Assembly (NCBI GenBank): GCA_019418545.1
Contig: DYBQ01000032.1
Coordinates: 1,389 to 20,025 of the forward strand
Source of the DNA: Clostridiales bacterium
GTDB lineage: Bacteria; Bacillota; Clostridia; Oscillospirales; Acutalibacteraceae
DNA length: 18,637 nt
Direction: 5' to 3'
Shown: positions 13,765 to 18,637 of the stretch, in pieces
Position numbering within the stretch: the stretch's first letter is position 1
Layout: every line of letters starts with the position of its first letter
Program-made: the position numbers and the translations under genes
The notes under the pieces: generated by a model
What the model was told of the DNA's origin: nothing
The model's input: only the letters and a program-made list of their open reading frames with translations
Databases searched by the model: none

Positions 13765-14658
13765 ATGACGGATTATGAAAAGGCATATCGTGATTATCTT
13801 GTTTCCAGAGAAGTTTCTAAGAATACCCTTGATTCTTATGAGCATGATGTAGAATTCTATCTTTCCTTTTTGCAGGAGAACGGAGGTTTGTCTCCTGAAA
13901 AAGCTGATGAAACAGTGGTTTGCGATTATATCCGCCATTTACAGCATTTAGGCCGTTCTCCGTCTACGATTACCCGTAACATTGCTTCGGTTCGTTCCTT
14001 TTATCAATATTTAATGCAGATAGGCGTCGTTGAGAAAAACCCTGCTAAAAATATGAAAGTGGAAAAGGGGAACAAAAAACTGCCGCAGATTTTGACTCAG
14101 CAGGAAATAGAGTTGTTATTGGCTCAGCCTGATGTTTCCGATGCAAAAGGCTGCCGTGACAGGGCCATGCTTGAATTGTTGTATGCAACCGGAATCCGGG
14201 TGTCTGAGCTGATTGAGCTGGATGTATCGGACATTCAGTTAAAAGAAGGGATTCTGCATTGCCGGGGACACAGGGCAGAGCGGACAATTCCCGTATATCC
14301 TGCTGCAATTGCGGCAATTTCTGATTATTTGCTTCATGTGCGCAATATTTTTTCTAAAAATTCTCCGGGAGAAACAGCTCTGTTCTTAAATTTGAATGGA
14401 AACCGTCTTACCAGGCAAGGGTTTTGGAAAATTGTAAAAACGTATGTGCGTCATGCCGGCATAACAAAAGAAATTACCCCTCATACGCTTCGCCACTCCT
14501 TTGCGCTGCATTTGTTGGAAAATGGTGCGGATTTAAAGGATATCCAGATGATGCTGGGACATGCAGACATTTCCTCCACACAAATTTACGTACAATTATT
14601 GGACAATCACGTAAAAGAAGTGTATAATAATTGTCATCCCCGTGCAAAATTGGGATGA
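13765..14658 (+). CDS. xerD: XerD-type site-specific tyrosine recombinase
   Basis: A 297-residue tyrosine recombinase of Xer length, expected to resolve chromosome dimers at dif with FtsK. The N-terminal SAM-like DNA-binding domain spans about 1-90 and the catalytic domain about 105-290. Catalytic residues are R145 (ATGIRVSEL), H240 and R243 (TPHTLRHSFALHLLENGAD), H266 (LGHADISSTQIY) and nucleophile Y275. In the beta2-beta3 hairpin, where Xer proteins read GKGNKER with an active-site lysine, this one reads CRGHRAER, so Lys appears replaced by Arg167. ATG 13765 has GGGAG at 13751-13755. The 17-base gap from spoIIM implies one operon. XerC, or a relative such as CodV or RipX, cannot be told apart by eye. 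Confidence 0.88.
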   Translation: MTDYEKAYRDYLVSREVSKNTLDSYEHDVEFYLSFLQENGGLSPEKADETVVCDYIRHLQHLGRSPSTITRNIASVRSFYQYLMQIGVVEKNPAKNMKVEKGNKKLPQILTQQEIELLLAQPDVSDAKGCRDRAMLELLYATGIRVSELIELDVSDIQLKEGILHCRGHRAERTIPVYPAAIAAISDYLLHVRNIFSKNSPGETALFLNLNGNRLTRQGFWKIVKTYVRHAGITKEITPHTLRHSFALHLLENGADLKDIQMMLGHADISSTQIYVQLLDNHVKEVYNNCHPRAKLG

Positions 14659-14710
14659 TTATTACGGAACTGCTGTTTTTGGCAGACATTATTGTAGGAG
14701 TGATTGTATT

Positions 14711-15721
14711 TTGGCGAATTTTGGTTTTTTTGGATTTGGAAATTATAGTCGGCCAGGTCCTGGTGTAAGTAAGGATGAGCCGAAAAAACCGGCTTATATC
14801 CGCTATTTCCAGTTAATGGGACGTAAGTTTGGAAAACTCATGCAACTGAATCTTTTGTTTTTGGTTCCTGTTGCTGTTGTTGTTTTTTTGATGGGATGTC
14901 TTTTCTTTTTTGCTCCAGTCCGTCCGGCTTTACAGATTCCCATTACGGAAAATATTCTTTTGCGGCTAAATCTATGGGACATGTATGTGGTACCAATGCC
15001 GCTAATTCTGCTTTCTCCTTTTACGGCTGGGCTGACTTATGTGACGCGCAATTTTGCCAGAGAAGAACACGCTTTTGTTTTTTCAGACTATAAAGACGCT
15101 ATCAAAAATAATTGGAAGGCCTTTTTGTTAAATGGCGTATTTCTATACATAGCCTATGTACTGATTACTTTTTCTGTAAGCTACTATTATAATCAGACAA
15201 TTAACAGCTGGCTTTACTTGATTCCGTTTGCAGTTTGTTTTTTGGTTACGGTACTCTTAGTATTTTGCCAATACTATGTTCCACTGATGATAGTTACTTT
15301 TGATTTGCCTCTCCGGAAAATCTATCGTAATGCTTTGATATTCTCGATTGCGGGGCTTTGGAGAAATCTTTTAATTACAATTATTTTTATTTTGGTACTG
15401 TTTTTAATTTTGAGCGCTTTTGCTTCTGTCCTTTTCCTGATTGTCATAGCCCTTTTCATGGCTTTGTTTATTTTCTCCTTTATTTCTTATACAACTAATT
15501 TTATTGTCTATCCGTTGGTAGAAAAACTGATGATAAAGCCTTTCTATGAGAAGCAGAACGGAACAGATTCAGGAGAAGAAACCACTGAAACTATGGGCAA
15601 TGCAAGCGAGAATTCCGAAGAAACAGATAAAGAAGACCAACCGGAATATGTTTATATAAACGGTCGTTTGATGAAACGTACGGATTTGGATGAAGAGCAG
15701 TTGTTTGAAGATAAGCATTAA
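14711..15721 (+). CDS. DUF624 (YesL-like) multi-pass membrane protein
   Basis: A 336-residue membrane protein of unknown function. The N-terminus carries the conserved clostridial segment FFGFGNYSRPGPGVSKDEPKK, then a positively charged region and about six hydrophobic spans (starting around residues 49, 95, 140, 170, 220 and 245). The last 60 residues are soluble and acidic, rich in Glu, Ser and Thr. The gene is read from TTG 14711, with AGGAG at 14696-14700, because extending upstream would overlap xerD and has no ribosome site. YesL-like proteins are often near sugar-uptake genes, but here the neighbours are xerD and cwlD. It is probably the last gene of the spoIIM-xerD operon, since a terminator follows. 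Confidence 0.75.
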   Translation: MANFGFFGFGNYSRPGPGVSKDEPKKPAYIRYFQLMGRKFGKLMQLNLLFLVPVAVVVFLMGCLFFFAPVRPALQIPITENILLRLNLWDMYVVPMPLILLSPFTAGLTYVTRNFAREEHAFVFSDYKDAIKNNWKAFLLNGVFLYIAYVLITFSVSYYYNQTINSWLYLIPFAVCFLVTVLLVFCQYYVPLMIVTFDLPLRKIYRNALIFSIAGLWRNLLITIIFILVLFLILSAFASVLFLIVIALFMALFIFSFISYTTNFIVYPLVEKLMIKPFYEKQNGTDSGEETTETMGNASENSEETDKEDQPEYVYINGRLMKRTDLDEEQLFEDKH

Positions 15722-15744
15722 TTGATAACATTTTAATATATCCC

Positions 15745-15776
15745 AAGGAGCAGGCTTATAGCCCTGCTCCTTTTTT
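15745..15776 (+). terminator. Rho-independent terminator after the DUF624 gene
   Basis: AAGGAGCAGG (15745-15754) pairs with CCTGCTCCTT (15763-15772), 10 perfect pairs around an 8-base loop, followed by TTTTTT (15771-15776). It separates the spoIIM-xerD-DUF624 unit from cwlD. Confidence 0.92.
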
Positions 15777-15824
15777 GTACTGAATCCTTTAAAACGCTCA
15801 TATGCTTACCTTGAGGTGATGTCC

Positions 15825-16628
15825 ATGTCACGTTATCAAACTGTAAAAAAGATGGGGAAAACAGAAAGCCCCGCCCAAGGGCAAAGCTATCGGTTTTTGT
15901 GGCTGGTAACACTGGCTCTATGTGGGGTTTTTGCGTTTCAGACCATTCGCGCAATGCAGACCATTTCCACTGAAGCAGGGGCTTTGGAAGATACCCCCAT
16001 TACGATTGTTTTGGATGCCGGACATGGGGGAGAAGATGGTGGAGCGGTTGCGGAAAGTGGAGTACAGGAAAAGGATATAAACCTGGCAATTGCACAAAAC
16101 CTGCGTCCGCTTTTAGAAAGCAGCGGCCTGCGTGTGGTAATGATTCGGGACCAGGATGTTTCTGTGGGAGAGCAGGATTTGGATACGGTGAAAGAGCGGA
16201 AAATTTCGGATTTGCACCGGCGCCTTGAAATTTCGGAAGGGGAACCAAACAGCATTCTTCTGAGTATCCACCAAAACCATTTTTCAGAGCCGCAATATAG
16301 CGGTACACAGATTTTTTATTCTCCCAATTTACCGGAAAGTCAAGTGCTGGCACAATCCATCCAGGAATCTGTGGTAGAGAAGTTACAGCCGGACAATCAC
16401 AGAGAGTGTAAAGAAGCCGGGAATTCTATCTATTTAATGTGGAACAGTACCCGTCCAGCAGTGCTGGTGGAGTGTGGCTTTTTATCAAACAGCTCGGAAG
16501 CGAAACTGCTGCAATCCCCGGAATATCAAAAACAAATGGCGTTTTCAATTTGGAGCGGGTTAATGGAGTATCTGCAGGAGAAAAAGGAAGAGGAAGAATC
16601 CTTTGTCATGCTTCCCTATGAGAGGTAA
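15825..16628 (+). CDS. cwlD: N-acetylmuramoyl-L-alanine amidase, CwlD-type
   Basis: A 267-residue zinc amidase (Amidase_3). CwlD acts in spore-cortex synthesis, removing the stem peptide from muramic acid so that muramic delta-lactam can form. One hydrophobic span (about 24-41) serves as signal anchor, placing the enzyme outside the membrane. Zinc ligands H67 (LDAGHGGEDGGA), E82 (QEKDINL) and H149 (SIHQNHF) and catalytic E216 (LVECGFLSN) are all present. It is somewhat longer than the Bacillus protein because of an acidic linker and tail. ATG 15825 has GAGGTG at 15813-15818; ATG 15819 is too close to it. No clear sigma-E or sigma-G promoter was found, and a vegetative Amidase_3 hydrolase remains an alternative. 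Confidence 0.82.
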   Translation: MSRYQTVKKMGKTESPAQGQSYRFLWLVTLALCGVFAFQTIRAMQTISTEAGALEDTPITIVLDAGHGGEDGGAVAESGVQEKDINLAIAQNLRPLLESSGLRVVMIRDQDVSVGEQDLDTVKERKISDLHRRLEISEGEPNSILLSIHQNHFSEPQYSGTQIFYSPNLPESQVLAQSIQESVVEKLQPDNHRECKEAGNSIYLMWNSTRPAVLVECGFLSNSSEAKLLQSPEYQKQMAFSIWSGLMEYLQEKKEEEESFVMLPYER

Positions 16629-16632
16629 GTTG

Positions 16633-16641
16633 TGGTATACT
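16633..16641 (+). promoter_or_regulatory. Possible extended -10 promoter for radA
   Basis: TGG followed by TATACT (16636-16641) forms an extended -10 in the 50-base gap between cwlD and radA. The -35 region near 16613 is poor. radA could be expressed from here in vegetative cells, independently of cwlD. Confidence 0.35.
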
Positions 16642-16678
16642 GGACAAAATAAGATGATGTTGGGAGGCCCATCAGTCA

Positions 16679-18049
16679 ATGGCAGGAAAAACAAAAACGC
16701 TATATGTATGTTCTGCATGTGGTTTTGAATCAGTCAAATGGTATGGGAAATGCCCCGGATGCGGAGAGTGGAATACTATGGAGGAAGAAGTCCGGGAAAC
16801 CTCGGTAAAAAAGTCGGCTTTGTCTGCATCCTCCAGGAGTTTTTCAAGGCCAGTTCCCATTACAGAGCTGGATGAAACAGAAGAGCACCGGTATCATACG
16901 GGCCTCTCTGAGCTGGACCGTGTGTTGGGCGGAGGAATCGTAAAAGGTTCGCTTGTCCTTATCAGCGGTGACCCGGGTATTGGAAAGTCAACGATTCTTT
17001 TGCAGATTTGTCAGCATTTGGGGCGGGAGCTTCAAATCCTCTATGTATCGGGAGAGGAATCGGGCAGGCAGATTAAGCTGCGTGCTTCCCGTTTAGGAGT
17101 GACGACCCCAAATTTGTTTGTGATGACGGAGACGGATATCCAATATATAACAGAAGAAATCCGCAGCCGAAAACCGGATTTGGTGATGATAGATTCCATC
17201 CAGACGATGAATTTTACAGATTTGAGTTCTTCCCCCGGAAGCGTAACCCAGGTTCGGGAGTGCACCAATGCCATACTGCGCTGCTGTAAGCCCCTGGACA
17301 TTCCAGCCATCGTGGTGGGCCATGTAAATAAGGATGGGGCCATTGCCGGCCCAAAAGTATTGGAGCATATTGTAGACGCTGTATTATACTTTGAAGGGGA
17401 CCGGCAGATGACCTATCGGATTTTGCGGGCCGTTAAAAACCGCTATGGCTCCACCAACGAAATCGGGGTGTTTGATATGGGGGATACCGGGTTAAAGCAA
17501 GTAGATAATCCCTCTCAGGCTATGCTGGCAGGCCGTCCTGTGAATGTTTCGGGAACCTGCGTCACCTGTGTTATGGAAGGCACACGCCCGATTCTGGCCG
17601 AAATCCAGGGCCTTGCCACAACAACCGGTTTTGGAAACCCTCGAAGGATGTCCACCGGATTTGATTATAACCGGATGAATCTTTTGCTGGCGGTTTTGGA
17701 AAAGCGGGCAGGTTTTTATTTTTCCAACTTGGATGCTTACATCAATGTAGTCGGCGGCCTTCGTTTGGATGAGCCGGCGGCCGATTTGGCTGTGGCGGTT
17801 TCGCTGATTTCCAGTTTGAAAGATGTGAGTATCCGGGAAGATGTGGTGGTGTTTGGTGAGGTTGGTTTGGCCGGCGAGCTGCGTTCGGTAAACCACGTAA
17901 ATGCAAGGGTGTCAGAAGCGGCCCGGCTGGGATTCCACCGGTGTGTGCTGCCCTATCATTGCCTGAAAAATGCTTCTGGCGATGTTGGAGATATTGAGCT
18001 GGTAGGCGTAAAAAATCTTAGAGAAGCATTTGAGGCGGCGACTTCCTGA
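16679..18049 (+). CDS. radA: DNA repair protein RadA (Sms)
   Basis: A 456-residue RecA-related ATPase/helicase that helps process recombination intermediates and branch migration. The N-terminal zinc finger is C11, C14, C25 and C28 (YVCSACGFESVKWYGKCPGC). The Walker A loop is GDPGIGKST (97-105), with MIDSIQTM as Walker B. The RadA signature reads KNRYG where KNRFG is usual, a conservative change. The C-terminal Lon-like domain (about 285-456) contains GGLRLDEPAADLAVA. GGGAGG at 16662-16667 precedes the ATG by 11 bases. Its last 32 bases overlap the tail of the minus-strand gene downstream. Confidence 0.96.
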   Translation: MAGKTKTLYVCSACGFESVKWYGKCPGCGEWNTMEEEVRETSVKKSALSASSRSFSRPVPITELDETEEHRYHTGLSELDRVLGGGIVKGSLVLISGDPGIGKSTILLQICQHLGRELQILYVSGEESGRQIKLRASRLGVTTPNLFVMTETDIQYITEEIRSRKPDLVMIDSIQTMNFTDLSSSPGSVTQVRECTNAILRCCKPLDIPAIVVGHVNKDGAIAGPKVLEHIVDAVLYFEGDRQMTYRILRAVKNRYGSTNEIGVFDMGDTGLKQVDNPSQAMLAGRPVNVSGTCVTCVMEGTRPILAEIQGLATTTGFGNPRRMSTGFDYNRMNLLLAVLEKRAGFYFSNLDAYINVVGGLRLDEPAADLAVAVSLISSLKDVSIREDVVVFGEVGLAGELRSVNHVNARVSEAARLGFHRCVLPYHCLKNASGDVGDIELVGVKNLREAFEAATS

Positions 18050-18215
18050 TATCTTCATATCGGTTTCGCGGATTCGAACGGGAGGATGTTTTCTCTACGG
18101 AAATTTTGTGAACACATCCCTTAAAGTCGGAATTGGTGACCAGAGGCGGTATATCTAAAGAGCAATAGCCCTCTCGCTGATATACACAATCTTCGCTGCA
18201 TGGAATCATACTCAT
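18018..18215 (-). CDS. Small DUF1540-like cysteine-rich protein
   Basis: A 65-residue protein with four cysteines (C6, C10, C18, C34) in the pattern IPCSEDCVYQREGYCSLD then TNSDFKGCVHK. This is close to the short clostridial DUF1540-type proteins, often misannotated as hydroxymyristoyl-ACP dehydratase. The cysteines probably bind a metal. Related proteins occur in spores, but function is unproved. The start is well supported: AAAGGAGG lies 7 bases before the ATG on the minus strand. The last 28 or so residues are basic and unlike the compact family form; the final ten codons overlap radA. No terminator was seen between the convergent genes. Confidence 0.72.
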   Translation of the reverse strand: MSMIPCSEDCVYQREGYCSLDIPPLVTNSDFKGCVHKISVEKTSSRSNPRNRYEDIRKSPPQMLL

Positions 18216-18256
18216 GGTTTTTCCTCCTTTATAAATTGCCGGTTGGTTTCCTGTTC

Positions 18257-18284
18257 ATTGTTTGCACAGAAAAGCAAAATATTC
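18257..18284 (-). promoter_or_regulatory. Possible sigma-E-like promoter for the DUF1540-like gene
   Basis: On the minus strand GAATATT (18284-18278) and CAAACAAT (18264-18257) resemble the sporulation sigma-E elements KMATATT and CATACAAT, the second with one mismatch. The spacing is 13 bases against the usual 14-15. The start would be about 35 bases before the ATG. The evidence is suggestive only. Confidence 0.3.
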
Positions 18285-18404
18285 CTGTTTGCTGCAATCA
18301 AAAAGCAAAACAAATTGCTGGAAGAAGTTTCTCGCAAAAAAAGCTTGCCTCTTTGCATTTTTTCCTTTCCCCATGACCAAAATAGGCGGGAAGGGGGAAT
18401 GTGC

Positions 18405-18637
18405 TTGAAACGTTATTTTTTTCTGCTGGCAGCTACGTTAGGGACAATTGGAATTTTACTGGGGGCCGGAAAGGCATTTCAAAAAACGGCCAAGCCCGTA
18501 GACACTTGGGTAGTGCGCTCAGAAACCGTTTCGGATACGCTTATGTGTACGGGAACAGTGGAACGCGCCAATGAAAAGAAATTGACATCACCGCAAAACG
18601 CTGTAATTGTTGATATGCTTGTGAATCAGGGAAGCGA
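18405..18637 (+). CDS. Membrane-fusion (periplasmic-adaptor-like) efflux protein, 3'-truncated
   Basis: The first about 77 residues of a protein that runs off the right edge. It starts KRYFFLLAATLGTIGILLGAG, a signal-anchor helix. The next segment, VVRSETVSDTLMCTGTVERANEKKLTSPQ and onward to VDMLVNQGS, fits the beta-barrel and first lipoyl-like strand of HlyD/RND-type adaptors (pattern: tGxVe, then xxVxxGd). In Firmicutes such proteins usually pair with a MacB-type ABC exporter, which would lie beyond the window. Two starts are possible: TTG 18405, 7 bases after AAGGGGG (18391-18397), or ATG 18399, which almost touches that site. TTG is preferred on spacing. Confidence 0.62.
   Translation, partial: MKRYFFLLAATLGTIGILLGAGKAFQKTAKPVDTWVVRSETVSDTLMCTGTVERANEKKLTSPQNAVIVDMLVNQGS

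Noticed and set aside
15781..15805. Possible sigma-G promoter before cwlD (TGAATC and CATATGC)
   Set aside because: The spacing is 12 bases instead of about 17-18, so the match is not credible.
18058..18090. A tRNA T-loop-like string (GTTCGAATCC on the minus strand)
   Set aside because: The flanks do not form a T-stem, no anticodon or acceptor arms are found, and the bases encode the tail of the DUF1540-like protein.
1..18637. CRISPR arrays, insertion sequences, prophage or transposon ends
   Set aside because: No regularly spaced repeats, transposase motifs or long terminal repeats were seen on either strand; xerD here is the housekeeping type beside spoIIM.

Overview
The window is about 18.6 kb of ordinary bacterial chromosome from a spore-forming Firmicute. 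It most resembles class Clostridia, probably an Oscillospirales/Ruminococcaceae-like anaerobe. The evidence is an IspH-ribosomal protein S1 fusion, the SCIFF peptide with its radical SAM maturase, spoIIM and cwlD, trmK with a Nif3-like partner, and AG-rich Shine-Dalgarno sites with several TTG starts. I found no phage, insertion sequence, CRISPR array, rRNA or tRNA. All genes are on the plus strand except one small cysteine-rich ORF near the right end.

Layout. (1) 1-5151: the 3' part of a BaiN/HI0933-type flavoprotein, cmk, two tandem PlsC-type acyltransferases, and a 665-residue IspH-S1 fusion closed by a strong terminator. This block joins nucleotide, phospholipid, isoprenoid and translation functions. 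(2) 5303-8917: a 67-residue DUF1858 protein with its own terminator, then trmK, a Nif3-like metal protein and rqcH (ribosome rescue). (3) 8932-12788: tgt, yajC, a TIGR04086-type membrane protein, the SCIFF precursor scfA and the thioether maturase scfB. Promoters, hairpins and terminators lie between almost every pair, so expression of each part appears individually tuned. (4) 12789-13105: about 300 bp of AT-rich DNA with no gene but with palindromes, phased repeats and a promoter. (5) 13106-16628: spoIIM, xerD and a DUF624 membrane protein, a terminator, then cwlD; spoIIM and cwlD are sporulation functions. (6) 16679-18637: radA, a convergent minus-strand small cysteine protein, and the start of an efflux-type membrane-fusion protein cut by the window edge.

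The most interesting system is the scfA/scfB RiPP locus. The 48-residue six-cysteine precursor has an extended -10 promoter, codon use typical of highly expressed genes, and an attenuating terminator before the maturase. A perfect 11-bp inverted repeat sits just upstream of the maturase. Other points worth a second look are an internal Shine-Dalgarno and ATG at the IspH/S1 junction with a sharp codon-usage change; a hairpin before the TIGR04086 gene whose 3' arm is that gene's Shine-Dalgarno; a second PlsC with a Glu-to-Gln change in its EGTRS motif; a XerD whose catalytic lysine appears to be arginine; and the structured AT-rich spacer upstream of spoIIM. All functional calls come from reading motifs by eye; no database search was run.
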